A stretch of DNA of 64,000 nucleotides. Source: Flavobacterium sp. 245 (lineage in GTDB: Bacteria; Bacteroidota; Bacteroidia; Flavobacteriales; Flavobacteriaceae). The DNA lies in contig NZ_SNXB01000001.1 of the NCBI RefSeq assembly GCF_004362055.1, positions 124,001 through 188,000 of the forward strand, in the 5' to 3' direction. This document shows, piece by piece, positions 42,656 through 52,417 of this stretch. The translations under genes were made by a program, and so were the position numbers. The notes beneath the pieces are model-generated. The model was not told the DNA's origin. It worked only from the letters and a program-made list of their open reading frames with translations, and searched no databases. How positions within the stretch are numbered: the stretch's first letter is position 1; each line of letters begins with the position of its first letter.

Positions 42656-43903
42656 TCACATTCCTGTTCGAATTGCTTCAACGGGATCTAAGTTTGCCGC
42701 CGAAATCGCTGGAAGAATTCCCGAAATTATACCTACAAAAATTGATAATCCGGCTCCAATAAAAATATTCCAAAAACTTAAAACAAATTCAAATTCCAAC
42801 AAATTAGTCAAAAGAAGAGACAGCAGCCAAACAATGAGCAGACCAATTACACCTCCAATCAAACAAAGCATAACAGCTTCAAATAAAAATTGAAATAATA
42901 TAAAACGATTTTTTGCTCCCAAAGACTTCTGAATCCCAATTAAATTCGTACGCTCCTTAACTGAGACAAACATAATATTCGCAACTCCAAAACCTCCAAC
43001 TAAAAAAGAAAAAATACTGATAAAAATCCCTGCCGTTCTTAAGGTTCCTAATATTCCATCGATAAAATCAGTAAAACCAGAAAGGACATTCACAAAGAAA
43101 TTATCCATTTCACCCGCTTTCATTCCACGAATTGCGCGCAGTTTTTGAGCAACTTCAGCTTTATAAGCGTCCATGTCAACACCTTTTACTGGTTTCAAAA
43201 CAATTACAGGCGTCATTGCATCGCTGTCCCCATACATACGTCGTAAAAAATTAGCCGGCAAATAAACCGATGTATCGTTACTATCTCCAAAAAATCCTGC
43301 TCCTTGTTTTGCAATTACACCAATAACCGTAAAACGCTGTCCGTACAAACGAATGTTTTTTCCGAGCGGATCACTTGTTCCAAAAAGCCCTTCGGCAATA
43401 TCATATCCCAAAACAATAACTGCAGTTCCAGAATTTGATTCAGATTCGTTGTAAAATCTTCCTTTATCAAAACTTAATCCATCAACATCTACCATTTCAA
43501 AAGAAGATGGAATAATATTAACATCGGCAACGGTCTTTGAATCGTACTTCAAACTTTCATGACTTACAAAAAGCTGGTAACCAACTTGGTCAGTATTATT
43601 CAATGAATTTTTCAAAGCTATATATTCATCATATTTAACATTTGGAAACTGCTCTCTCTTCCATTGTGGAATTTCTGACGGACCAAAACAGTATTTCATT
43701 AAATAAATCGTATTTTTATCTAAACTGCTCAAATCTTTAGAAATTTTTCTGTCTAAAGAATCTACGGCAGCCAATACAGCAATAATTGAAAAAATACCAA
43801 TTGTAACGCCTAATAATGACAATAGAGTACGTAATTTATTATTTCGTAAAGCATTGATGGCAAAGCTGAGACTTTCTTTTAATAATCTAAGGTAAAGAAG
43901 CAT
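42656..43903 (-). CDS. MacB-like ABC transporter permease
   Basis: A 415-residue inner-membrane protein. It has a first membrane helix (about 17-42), a periplasmic MacB core domain (about 43-260), then three helices in FtsX (about 285-405). LLSLLGVTIGIFSIIAVLAAVDSL near 27-50 and IGIQKSLGAKNRFILFQFLFEA near 323-344 are signatures. No ATPase gene is adjacent, so the partner lies elsewhere. It may export macrolide-type compounds or lipoproteins; the substrate is unknown. Confidence 0.88.
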   Translation of the reverse strand: MLLYLRLLKESLSFAINALRNNKLRTLLSLLGVTIGIFSIIAVLAAVDSLDRKISKDLSSLDKNTIYLMKYCFGPSEIPQWKREQFPNVKYDEYIALKNSLNNTDQVGYQLFVSHESLKYDSKTVADVNIIPSSFEMVDVDGLSFDKGRFYNESESNSGTAVIVLGYDIAEGLFGTSDPLGKNIRLYGQRFTVIGVIAKQGAGFFGDSNDTSVYLPANFLRRMYGDSDAMTPVIVLKPVKGVDMDAYKAEVAQKLRAIRGMKAGEMDNFFVNVLSGFTDFIDGILGTLRTAGIFISIFSFLVGGFGVANIMFVSVKERTNLIGIQKSLGAKNRFILFQFLFEAVMLCLIGGVIGLLIVWLLSLLLTNLLEFEFVLSFWNIFIGAGLSIFVGIISGILPAISAANLDPVEAIRTGM

Positions 43904-44068
43904 ATAGTAGTATTTTTCAATAAAGTAAAATTCAATAATTTAAAATCAAAAACCTAATAAAAGTTAACTTACTCATCAGTAGATTTTTTTAGCATAATGT
44001 TACATTAATTTTCTTTAAAATAATATTTAAAAAAACTACTTTTGCAGTCTGAAAATCATAACTACACA

Positions 44069-45595
44069 ATGAGCACAACAAAAAAAATACAATCAGCACT
44101 AATATCAGTTTTTTCTAAAGACGGATTAGAGCCAATCGTTAGAAAATTACACGAGCAAAATGTAACACTTTACTCTACTGGCGGCACTGAAGATTTCATT
44201 AAAAACCTTGGAATTCCTGTAGTTCCAGTTGAAGATATTACTTCTTTCCCAGAAATTCTTGGAGGAAGAGTAAAAACATTGCATCCTAAAATTTTTGGCG
44301 GAATTTTAAACCGTCAAGACAACGAGAGCGATGTACAGCAAATGAAAGAATTTGACATTCCTCAAATTGATTTAGTAATTGTTGATTTGTATCCTTTTGA
44401 AAAAACTGTTGCTTCAGGTGCAAGCGAACAAGATATCATTGAAAAAATTGATATTGGCGGTATTTCATTAATCCGCGCAGGCGCAAAAAACTTCAAAGAC
44501 ACTGTAATTGTTGCTTCAGTTAATGAATACAGCCTTCTTTTAGATTTGATTACAGAACAAAACGGAAGCACAACTCTTGAAAACAGAAGATTATTAGCTA
44601 CAAAAGCATTCCACGTTTCTTCTCACTACGACGGAGCTATTTTTAATTATTTCAATACAGACGAGACTATTTACAAAGAAAGCATTGCAAATGGTCAAGT
44701 TTTAAGATATGGTGAAAACCCTCACCAAAAAGGATTCTTCTTTGGAGATTTTGATGCAATGTTCAACAAAATTCACGGAAAAGAATTATCATACAACAAT
44801 TTATTAGATGTTGATGCAGCTGTAAATTTAATTGCTGAATTTAAAACTGACGGACCAACATTTGCAATTTTAAAACACAATAATGCTTGTGGTTTAGCTT
44901 CAAGAAAAACAATCAGCGAGGCTTATTTAGCTGCTTTAGCTTGTGATCCTACTTCAGCTTTTGGAGGAGTATTGATTTCAAATACTAAAATTGATTTAGA
45001 AACTGCACAGGAAATCAACAAATTATTCTGCGAAGTGGTAATCGCTCCAGCTTATGATGCTGAAGCAGTTACAGTTTTACAAGAAAAGAAAAACAGAATT
45101 ATATTAGTTCAAAATGAAGTTGAATTACCAAATCGTCAAGTAAGAACTTGTCTTAATGGTTTGTTAATTCAGGACAGAAATAATATTACGGATAATAAAG
45201 AGCATTTAAAAACCGTTACAATAACAGAACCTACTGCTCAGGAGATCGAAGATTTGATCTTTGCTTCTAAAATTTGCAAGAATACAAAATCAAACACTAT
45301 TGTATTTGCAAAAAACGGAACATTAATTTCATCTGGTACAGGTCAAACATCAAGAGTCGATGCATTAATGCAAGCTGTAGATAAAGCAAAAGCTTTTGGA
45401 TTTGATTTAACTGGAGCTTCAATGGCGAGTGACGCATTTTTCCCATTTCCGGACTGTGTAGAATTAGCTAAAAAAGCAGGAATTACCGCTGTAATTCAGC
45501 CTGGAGGTTCGATAAAAGACGAATTAAGCATAAATTATTGCAACGAAAATAATCTTGCAATGGTATTTACTGGAACACGTCATTTTAAACATTAA
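44069..45595 (+). CDS. purH: Bifunctional AICAR transformylase / IMP cyclohydrolase
   Basis: A 508-residue enzyme for the last two steps of IMP synthesis. ATG 44069 is chosen; an upstream in-frame TTG overlaps the -7 box TACTTTTG (44037-44044), which the transcript start would exclude. IQSALISVFSKDGL and LYSTGGTEDFIKN begin the cyclohydrolase half, and VKTLHPKIFGGIL follows. The transformylase half includes RYGENPHQKGFFF, ILKHNNACGLA and ASMASDAFFPFPD, and the C-terminal MVFTGTRHFKH is canonical. It lies upstream of mreB. Confidence 0.97.
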   Translation: MSTTKKIQSALISVFSKDGLEPIVRKLHEQNVTLYSTGGTEDFIKNLGIPVVPVEDITSFPEILGGRVKTLHPKIFGGILNRQDNESDVQQMKEFDIPQIDLVIVDLYPFEKTVASGASEQDIIEKIDIGGISLIRAGAKNFKDTVIVASVNEYSLLLDLITEQNGSTTLENRRLLATKAFHVSSHYDGAIFNYFNTDETIYKESIANGQVLRYGENPHQKGFFFGDFDAMFNKIHGKELSYNNLLDVDAAVNLIAEFKTDGPTFAILKHNNACGLASRKTISEAYLAALACDPTSAFGGVLISNTKIDLETAQEINKLFCEVVIAPAYDAEAVTVLQEKKNRIILVQNEVELPNRQVRTCLNGLLIQDRNNITDNKEHLKTVTITEPTAQEIEDLIFASKICKNTKSNTIVFAKNGTLISSGTGQTSRVDALMQAVDKAKAFGFDLTGASMASDAFFPFPDCVELAKKAGITAVIQPGGSIKDELSINYCNENNLAMVFTGTRHFKH

Positions 45596-45650
45596 TTTGT
45601 TTAACTTTGTTCGATAATTATTTATAACATTTTAAACCCCTAAAAAACTT

Positions 45651-46679
45651 ATGGGATTTTTTGATTTCATGACTGAGGATATTGCAATAGACCTTGGTAC
45701 CGCAAACACTTTAATCATTCATAATGATAAAGTTGTTATTGACAGCCCCTCTATCGTAGCACGCGACAGAGTATCAGGCAAAATCATCGCAGTTGGTAAA
45801 GAAGCCAATATGATGCAAGGTAAAACGCATGAAAACATCAAGACCATAAGGCCATTGAAAGATGGAGTAATTGCTGATTTTGATGCTTCGGAAAAAATGA
45901 TCAATATGTTCATTAAAAGTATTCCTGCATTGAAAAAAAGAATGTTTACACCAGCTTTACGAATGGTTGTTTGTATTCCATCTGGAATTACTGAGGTTGA
46001 AATGCGTGCCGTAAAAGAATCTTGTGAAAGAGTAAACGGTAAAGAAGTTTATTTGATTCACGAGCCAATGGCTGCAGCAATTGGTATTGGTATCGACATT
46101 ATGCAACCAAAAGGAAATATGATTGTTGATATTGGAGGTGGTACAACTGAAATTGCTGTAATTGCATTAGGCGGAATTGTATGTGATAAATCTGTAAAAA
46201 TTGCAGGTGACGTTTTCACGAATGATATCGTTTATTACATGCGTACACAGCATAACTTATTCGTTGGAGAAAGTACTGCTGAGAAAATCAAAATTCAAAT
46301 TGGAGCGGCTATAGAAGATTTAGACGGACCACCAGAAGATATGTCAGTTCAAGGTAGAGATTTGCTTACAGGAAAACCAAAGCAAGTAGATGTTTCTTAC
46401 CGTGAGATTGCAAAAGCATTAGACAAATCAATTCAGCGTATTGAAGATGCAGTAATGGAAACATTATCTCAGACTCCTCCAGAATTAGCTGCCGATATTT
46501 ACAATACTGGTATTTATTTAGCTGGTGGTGGATCGATGTTAAGAGGTCTTGACAAACGTATTTCGCAAAAAACAGATTTACCTGTTTATATTGCTGAAGA
46601 TCCATTAAGAGCTGTAGTTCGCGGTACCGGAATGGCACTTAAAAACATTGCAAAATTTAAAAGCATCTTAATTAAATAA
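45651..46679 (+). CDS. mreB: Rod-shape determining protein MreB
   Basis: A 342-residue actin-like filament protein that organises cell-wall elongation. DIAIDLGTANTLIIH near 9-23 (phosphate-1), MIVDIGGGTTEIAVIALGGI near 157-176 (phosphate-2) and NTGIYLAGGGSMLRGLD near 285-301 (adenosine motif) are intact. The length is typical. The -7 box TAACTTTG is at 45602-45609. It begins the mreBCD-mrdA-rodA cluster, but a hairpin separates it from mreC. Confidence 0.97.
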   Translation: MGFFDFMTEDIAIDLGTANTLIIHNDKVVIDSPSIVARDRVSGKIIAVGKEANMMQGKTHENIKTIRPLKDGVIADFDASEKMINMFIKSIPALKKRMFTPALRMVVCIPSGITEVEMRAVKESCERVNGKEVYLIHEPMAAAIGIGIDIMQPKGNMIVDIGGGTTEIAVIALGGIVCDKSVKIAGDVFTNDIVYYMRTQHNLFVGESTAEKIKIQIGAAIEDLDGPPEDMSVQGRDLLTGKPKQVDVSYREIAKALDKSIQRIEDAVMETLSQTPPELAADIYNTGIYLAGGGSMLRGLDKRISQKTDLPVYIAEDPLRAVVRGTGMALKNIAKFKSILIK

Positions 46680-46712
46680 GATTCAAAAAATAACAATCAA
46701 TATACTTTTATT

Positions 46713-46739
46713 AGGGTCAAATGTCTAAAATTTGACCCT
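46713..46739 (+). other. Perfect 9-10 bp hairpin between mreB and mreC
   Basis: AGGGTCAAAT and ATTTGACCCT form a perfect stem around GTCTAAA. Only a mixed GATAAAATTT follows, without a run of T, so it is a weak terminator or an RNA-processing or mRNA-stabilising hairpin that could set mreB above mreCD. Confidence 0.6.
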
Positions 46740-46791
46740 GATAAAATTTGAAACCATAAGCATATCCTGAAACAAAATAACCAGACAAGAA

Positions 46792-47616
46792 ATGCAGCAA
46801 ATTTTTAATTTCATTATAAGAAACAGTAATCGGTTACTGTTTTTGCTGCTTTTAGGTATTTCGTTGACGCTCACAATTCAATCACATTCTTACCACAGAA
46901 GCAAAGTAATCAGTTCTGCCAATTTCTTAAGCGGAGGTGTTTATGAAAGAATTAACCGTGTAAACGAATATTTGAATTTAAGAGCTCAAAATGACGAACT
47001 TGTACTTGAAAATGCAAGATTAAAAAGTCTTTTATTCAATAAAGAAGACACTACAAAATTACCAATGGCAGACAGTGTAAAAGGAGTAAAACCTGCTGAT
47101 ATTATTGTTTCAAAAGTGATTCATAACTCTTATAGTACACACGAAAACTACATTACTTTAAATTCTGGAGCCAATGATGGTGTGAAACAGGATATGGGAG
47201 TAATCAATAGTTTAGGAATTATTGGAGTTGTAGACAATACATCACCAAGATATTCTACTGTAGTGAGTATCTTAAACATGAAATCACAAATCAACGCCAA
47301 GCTTAAAAAATCGAATCATTTTGGATCTTTAACATGGGATGGAAAAAGTACTGGTTTCGTACAGCTGAAAGATGTTCCGAGATTAGCTTCTGTTAGAAAA
47401 GGTGATACTATCGTAACTGGAGGACAATCTGTAATTTTCCCTGAAGGAATCAACATTGGAACCGTTGAAACAGTTTACAAAGAAGAACAGACCAGTTTTT
47501 ATGTTATAAAAGTTAAGTTATTTAACGATATGACAAATCTTGGACACGTTTATATTATCAAAAGTAAAGACAGAGAAGAACTTATTAATTTAGAAAAAAA
47601 GGAAAAAGATGAATAG
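46792..47616 (+). CDS. mreC: Rod-shape determining protein MreC
   Basis: A 274-residue inner-membrane protein with one N-terminal helix (about 14-32, LLFLLLLGISLTLTIQS), a coiled coil (about 58-78), then the beta-rich periplasmic domain (DIIVSKVIHNSYSTHENYIT; NSLGIIGVVDNTSPRYSTVV). It links MreB filaments to the penicillin-binding proteins. It overlaps mreD by 8 bases. The C-terminus ends in a charged EKKEKDE tail. Confidence 0.93.
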   Translation: MQQIFNFIIRNSNRLLFLLLLGISLTLTIQSHSYHRSKVISSANFLSGGVYERINRVNEYLNLRAQNDELVLENARLKSLLFNKEDTTKLPMADSVKGVKPADIIVSKVIHNSYSTHENYITLNSGANDGVKQDMGVINSLGIIGVVDNTSPRYSTVVSILNMKSQINAKLKKSNHFGSLTWDGKSTGFVQLKDVPRLASVRKGDTIVTGGQSVIFPEGINIGTVETVYKEEQTSFYVIKVKLFNDMTNLGHVYIIKSKDREELINLEKKEKDE

Positions 47617-48115
47617 CGCATTGTTAGTCAATATTTTTCGATTTATTATGTTACTGGCAATTCAGATTGTTATTTTCAACAATATGAATTTTTTAGGCTA
47701 CATAAGTCCTTTTCCGTATATTCTATATATTATTCTTTATCCTGTAAACAGCAATAAATCAGGATTGATTATTTCAAGTTTTTTACTTGGTCTAACAATG
47801 GATATGTTTTGTAATTCAGGAGGAATTCATGCAACATCGTGTGTAATTCTTGCCTATTACCGACCTTATATTTTTAAGTTTTCATTTGGACTGAGTTATG
47901 AATATCAAACCATTAAACTAAACGAATCTTTAACGCCTGAACGATTTTCATTTATATTAGTTTCTGTTCTGTTGCATCATATCATATTGTTTGTTCTCGA
48001 AGCATTTCAGTTTAAATTCATTTGGGATATTTTGCTCCGAACGCTTTTCAGTTCGATTTTTACAATTATAACTTCAATCATAATAATTTACCTTATTAAG
48101 CCCAATAAACGATGA
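47609..48115 (+). CDS. mreD: Rod-shape determining protein MreD
   Basis: A 168-residue inner-membrane protein with about five hydrophobic helices, small and poorly conserved as in the family. It overlaps mreC by 8 bases and mrdA by 4. FLGLTMDMFCNSGGIHATSCVILAYYRP near 57-84 resembles the conserved MreD core. The assignment also rests on the gene order. Confidence 0.87.
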   Translation: MNSALLVNIFRFIMLLAIQIVIFNNMNFLGYISPFPYILYIILYPVNSNKSGLIISSFLLGLTMDMFCNSGGIHATSCVILAYYRPYIFKFSFGLSYEYQTIKLNESLTPERFSFILVSVLLHHIILFVLEAFQFKFIWDILLRTLFSSIFTIITSIIIIYLIKPNKR

Positions 48116-50091
48116 GAAAAGTGCTGTTGCCCGCTTTAATTATTATTGCAGGATCTTTACTGTTGATCAGGGTATTTTATTTGCAAATTGTTGACGATTC
48201 ATTTAAGCTAAAATCAGAAAATAACGCAATAAAAAAACAGTACGACTACCCTGAAAGAGGTTATATATACGACAGATATGGCAAATTAATGGTAGCCAAT
48301 CAGGCTTCATACGATATCATGGTAATACCACGCGATATTAAAGAAGATCTGAATGTTACTGAATTCTGCACTTTACTTAATATCACAAAAGAAGAATACG
48401 ACAAAAGAATCGCTAAGGCCAAAGTTTACAGTCCACGTCTTCCTTCTGTATTTTTATCACAATTAAACAAAAGTGAATTTGCTGCTTTTCAGGAGAAAAT
48501 CAGAAAATTCGAAGGATTTTATTTCCAAAAAAGATCGCTTCGTGATTACGAAGTAGATTATGGCGCGAATATTTTTGGATTCATTACCCAAGTAAACGAA
48601 CGTTTGATAGCAAAAAACCCCTACTACAATAGTGGCGATTTAATAGGAAAACAAGGTGTAGAAGAGAGCTATGAAGAAGTATTACGCGGTATCAAAGGTG
48701 TTAAATATATTCAGAAAGACAAATACAATCGTGAAATCGGGTCTTATAAAGACGGAAAATACGACACAATTGCCGTTGCAGGTGAAGATATCAATTTAAC
48801 CATTGATGCTGAACTTCAAAAATATGGCGAAGAATTAATGATTAATAAAAGAGGTGGAATCGTTGCCCTGGAACCTAAAACAGGAGAAATTTTAGCACTT
48901 GTTACCGCTCCTTCCTATGATCCCGGAATTTTAGTTGGAAGACAAAAATCTAAGAATTACACTCTTTTGTATCACGATTCAATTGCAAAACCACTTTATG
49001 ACAGAGGACTTTTAGCAGAATATCCTCCTGGCTCCCCTTTTAAATTATTAACCGGTTTAGTAGCGCTTCAAGAAGGGGTAATCGATGAAAACACTTTCAC
49101 GGTTTCCTGTCATCACGGTTTCAGCTATGCTCGAGGTCGTTTTATGAGATGCCACTGTAGCGGAGGACAATTGCAATTACACAGAGGTATTTATCAGTCT
49201 TGTAACACTTATTTTGCAACGGCATACATGAGAACCATAAACAAATACACAAAGCCAAGTGCTGCAGTAGATGTTTGGAGCTCTCATCTTAAAAGTTTTG
49301 GACTAGGTGAGTTTATGGGCTATGATCTTCCAACGGGAAAAAGAGGAAAAATTCCGACTTCAAAAACCTATAAGCGTATGTATCCTAACGGTGGATGGAG
49401 AAGTACTGCCATTGTTTCTAATGCAATTGGTCAGGGAGAAGTTGTAATGACCCCTATTCAGCTTGCTAATATGATGGCGACAATAGCGAATCAAGGTTAT
49501 TATTACACTCCTCACATCATCAAAAAAATTGAAGGCAAGAGTATCGATAAAAAATTCACAACTAAACATACCACAACTATTGACCAAAAATATTTCCCTC
49601 CAATCATAAGCGGACTATTTGATGTATACAACATGGGTACAGCAAGCAGATTAAGGGTTGAAGGAATTGATATTTGTGGAAAAACTGGAACTGCTGAAAA
49701 CTTTGCTAAAATTGGAGGTAAAAGAGTCCAGCTGGAAGACCACTCTATTTTTGTTGCTTTTGCCCCAAAAGACAATCCAAAAATTGCGATTGCAATTATG
49801 ATTGAAAACGGAGGTTTTGGAGCAAGTGTTGCAGGACCAATAGCGAGTTTGATGATTGAAAAATATTTAAGACGAAAAATCACAAGAACCGATTTAGAAA
49901 TAAGAGTTTTAAATAAAAGCTTAGCTTCAGAATATGCTAAATTAGGAGGAATGAATGAAGCTAGTAAAATTGAATCTGTTCCAAAAGATTCTGTTTTGCA
50001 AGCTAAAATTGTAAAACCAAAAGTACCAGCTGTTACGACTACAAAAACGGAAGTCAAAAAAACAGCAGTAGACACCACTAAGAAAAACTAA
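48112..50091 (+). CDS. mrdA: Penicillin-binding protein 2 (elongation transpeptidase)
   Basis: A 659-residue transpeptidase that crosslinks side-wall peptidoglycan. It has an N-terminal membrane helix (about 5-24), the dimer/linker region (ERGYIYDRYGKLMVANQASYDI, near 47-68) and a catalytic domain with YPPGSPFK (SxxK), SCNTYFA (SxN) and GKTGTAEN (KTG). All three motifs are intact. The C-terminal 60 residues are low complexity (VKPKVPAVTTTKTEVKKT). It overlaps mreD and is followed by rodA after 15 bases. Confidence 0.95.
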   Translation: MRKVLLPALIIIAGSLLLIRVFYLQIVDDSFKLKSENNAIKKQYDYPERGYIYDRYGKLMVANQASYDIMVIPRDIKEDLNVTEFCTLLNITKEEYDKRIAKAKVYSPRLPSVFLSQLNKSEFAAFQEKIRKFEGFYFQKRSLRDYEVDYGANIFGFITQVNERLIAKNPYYNSGDLIGKQGVEESYEEVLRGIKGVKYIQKDKYNREIGSYKDGKYDTIAVAGEDINLTIDAELQKYGEELMINKRGGIVALEPKTGEILALVTAPSYDPGILVGRQKSKNYTLLYHDSIAKPLYDRGLLAEYPPGSPFKLLTGLVALQEGVIDENTFTVSCHHGFSYARGRFMRCHCSGGQLQLHRGIYQSCNTYFATAYMRTINKYTKPSAAVDVWSSHLKSFGLGEFMGYDLPTGKRGKIPTSKTYKRMYPNGGWRSTAIVSNAIGQGEVVMTPIQLANMMATIANQGYYYTPHIIKKIEGKSIDKKFTTKHTTTIDQKYFPPIISGLFDVYNMGTASRLRVEGIDICGKTGTAENFAKIGGKRVQLEDHSIFVAFAPKDNPKIAIAIMIENGGFGASVAGPIASLMIEKYLRRKITRTDLEIRVLNKSLASEYAKLGGMNEASKIESVPKDSVLQAKIVKPKVPAVTTTKTEVKKTAVDTTKKN

Positions 50092-50106
50092 CAAAGATTA
50101 TTTCAG

Positions 50107-51342
50107 ATGAAAAATCAAAGTGTAAAAAATAATATTGACTGGATAAGTGTTTTTATCTATGCCACGTTAGTAATATTAGGGTGGTTAAACATCTATTCTT
50201 CCTCATTATTATCTACCGAAGGCACATATCAAAAACAACTAATTTTTATTGGATGTACTATTCCTTTAATATTTGTTGTGCTCTTTGTTGATGGGAAATT
50301 TTACGAAAAATACGCTAGTATTATTTTTGGTGTTTCATTATTATCACTTGCTGGATTGTTTCTTTTCGGAAAGACAATTGCGGGTCAAAGATGTTGGTAT
50401 GCCATTGGAAGCTTTACTTTACAACCTTCCGAGTTTGCAAAGGCCGCTACATCATTAGCATTAGCAAAATATTTAAGCGATACTCAAATCAATCTTAAAG
50501 AGGTAAATAGGCAAATTCAGGCACTAGCTATAGTATTTTTACCTGTCATTCTTATTTTACCGCAACCGGATCCTGGAAGCGCCCTGATTTATAGTATTTT
50601 CATTATTGTATTGTACCGCGAAGGTTTACCATCATGGTATGTATGGACTGGATTTATAACCATTCTATTATTTGTACTGACATTGGTTTTGGAACCCTAT
50701 GTTGTAATATTGATTGCATTAGTAGTATTGGCAGTTATCCATTTTAAAGGCCGCGTAGTAGACCGAAATTTACTTATGAGCGCTATCTTTTTAGCTATTA
50801 TCTCCGCATTCGTTTTCTCGGTAGATTATGTATTTGATAATGTTTTCAAACAACACCATAGAGATCGTTTTAATATTTTATTGGGCAAATCAGTTGACAT
50901 GAAAGGTATTGGCTATAACACTAACCAATCTGAAATCGCAATTGGATCTGGCGGATGGCTTGGGAAAGGTTTTTTACAAGGAACTCAAACCAAAGGAGGT
51001 TTTGTACCAGAACAACATACAGACTATATTTTTACAACAGTTGGTGAAGAATGGGGCTTTGTAGGCTCACTGGTTGTTATTTCACTTTTTGTTGGTTTGT
51101 TTTTAAGAGTGATTTATCTGGCAGAAAGGCAAAAAACCAAATTTAGCCGTGTTTATGGCTACTGCGTTGCTGGAATTCTATTTATCCACTTTTTTGTAAA
51201 TATTGCCATGGTTATTGGTATTTTCCCTACTATTGGGGTTCCGTTGCCGTTCTTTTCATATGGAGGTTCTGGACTCTGGGGATTTACCATTTTGTTGTTT
51301 ATCTTCTTAAAAATGGATGCCAATAAGGTAAATGAATGGTAA
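50107..51342 (+). CDS. rodA: Peptidoglycan polymerase RodA (SEDS family)
   Basis: A 411-residue integral membrane glycosyltransferase that builds glycan strands with PBP2. It shows about ten hydrophobic helices and SEDS signatures: SFTLQPSEFAKAA near 108, LPQPDPGSALIY near 154-165, and the distal FPTIGVPLPFFSYGGSGLWGF near 377-397. The catalytic Asp is expected in the loop around HTDYIFTTVGEEWGFVG (near 300). It is coupled to mrdA upstream and ends the cluster. Confidence 0.94.
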   Translation: MKNQSVKNNIDWISVFIYATLVILGWLNIYSSSLLSTEGTYQKQLIFIGCTIPLIFVVLFVDGKFYEKYASIIFGVSLLSLAGLFLFGKTIAGQRCWYAIGSFTLQPSEFAKAATSLALAKYLSDTQINLKEVNRQIQALAIVFLPVILILPQPDPGSALIYSIFIIVLYREGLPSWYVWTGFITILLFVLTLVLEPYVVILIALVVLAVIHFKGRVVDRNLLMSAIFLAIISAFVFSVDYVFDNVFKQHHRDRFNILLGKSVDMKGIGYNTNQSEIAIGSGGWLGKGFLQGTQTKGGFVPEQHTDYIFTTVGEEWGFVGSLVVISLFVGLFLRVIYLAERQKTKFSRVYGYCVAGILFIHFFVNIAMVIGIFPTIGVPLPFFSYGGSGLWGFTILLFIFLKMDANKVNEW

Positions 51343-51350
51343 GCCTGAAA

Positions 51351-51406
51351 ATTGCTAATTGCTAATTGTTAATTCTTAATTGTTAATTGTTAATTGTTAA
51401 TTGTTA
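51351..51406. repeat. Heptamer tandem repeat (AATTGTT)n
   Basis: At least six units with the consensus AATTGTT, some with C for G or T, follow rodA directly. The spacing is 7. It lies between rodA and the DedA gene in a 254-base gap that otherwise holds only a terminator. Confidence 0.72.
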
Positions 51407-51557
51407 TTACAATTTTAAGAAATCACAATATAAAGTTTTCTGCGAACGATTTACTTAATACCAAAGAAACTACTTACTTGAATCATTGCCTACAATTGAA
51501 ACCGCAGACTATATAAATTCATAACCTAAAATAGATTTTAGCTTTAAAAACAGCTAT

Positions 51558-51592
51558 AAAAAAAGTCCGAAGCTTAAACTTCGGACTTTTTT
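51558..51592. terminator. Bidirectional terminator between rodA and the DedA gene
   Basis: AAAAAAGTCCGAAG and CTTCGGACTTTTTT pair perfectly around CTTAAA-type loop bases, with A and T tracts on both sides. Confidence 0.88.
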
Positions 51593-51596
51593 ATGG

Positions 51597-52280
51597 TTAT
51601 ATTTTTTCTCCAGTTGTTCTCTTTTTAATAAGCTTTAAGAAAACCGGAAAAGTTGATAGTACAATTATTCCTATTACGATAACTTCAATATGCTCTTTTA
51701 AATCGATTCCTTGTTCTAAAAACACTCCGTATAAATAATGTCCTGAAAAGATCAATATAAAAGACCATAAAAAAGAACTCAAAACATTATAGAACATAAA
51801 TTTCTTTTTATCCATTGAAACTATTCCTGCAATAATTGGTGCAAATGTTCTAAAAATTGGAAGGAAACGAGCATAAATAATTGCTTTTCCGCCATACTTT
51901 TCAAAGAAATCTTTTGACTGCAATAAGTATTTTTTCTTGAACCAAAATGTATCTTCTTTTTTAAACAGATAATAACCGCTTTTAGCTCCAAACCAATATC
52001 CGGTCATGTTTCCTAAAACTCCCATTATTGCTACTAAAGTTGAAAGTATAAAAACGTTTATAAAATCACTTGGGATATAAACAACATTTTGAATCAGATC
52101 ACGGCTGTAAATTCCTGACAAAAAAAGCAAACTGTCTCCAGGAAGAAAAAAACCAGCAAAAAGCCCAGTTTCAGCAAAAACAATAAACAGCACAATGTAT
52201 AAACCAATTTGAAAACCGCCGATACTTAAAGTTATATAAAATTCAGGGTTGACTAATTGTGTCCAATCAAAATTATTCAT
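51597..52280 (-). CDS. DedA family membrane protein
   Basis: A 227-residue inner-membrane protein of the DedA/SNARE-associated family, a class now linked to undecaprenyl-phosphate or phospholipid transport. FAETGLFAGFFLPGDSLLFLSG near 35-56 and YGGKAIIYARFLPIFRTFAPIIAG near 129-152 carry the family's E/F/LPGD and F/YxxR(F/W)xP signatures. About five hydrophobic segments are seen. It is monocistronic. Confidence 0.9.
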   Translation of the reverse strand: MNNFDWTQLVNPEFYITLSIGGFQIGLYIVLFIVFAETGLFAGFFLPGDSLLFLSGIYSRDLIQNVVYIPSDFINVFILSTLVAIMGVLGNMTGYWFGAKSGYYLFKKEDTFWFKKKYLLQSKDFFEKYGGKAIIYARFLPIFRTFAPIIAGIVSMDKKKFMFYNVLSSFLWSFILIFSGHYLYGVFLEQGIDLKEHIEVIVIGIIVLSTFPVFLKLIKKRTTGEKI

Positions 52281-52378
52281 AAAAATGGTTTGGTTATACT
52301 TAATTTAAGTTTGTGAAAGTAACAATAATTTAGTTCAGCCACAATAAAATGCGGTATTTTAAAGATAAATTAACTATT

Positions 52379-52410
52379 AAAAAAGCCCCAATAATAAACT
52401 TGGGGCTCTT
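52379..52410 (-). terminator. Terminator after the HMA-domain gene
   Basis: On the minus strand GAGCCCCAAG and CTTGGGGCTTTT pair around UUUAUUAUU-type loop bases, followed by U. It lies about 8 bases after the stop codon. Confidence 0.8.
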
Positions 52411-52417
52411 AAAATTA

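Noticed and set aside
49512..50078. 188-codon minus-strand ORF overlapping mrdA
   Set aside because: It is antisense to the conserved transpeptidase domain; codon structure belongs to mrdA.
51351..51406. CRISPR-like array after rodA
   Set aside because: The units are 7 bases with no spacers, so it is a simple tandem repeat.
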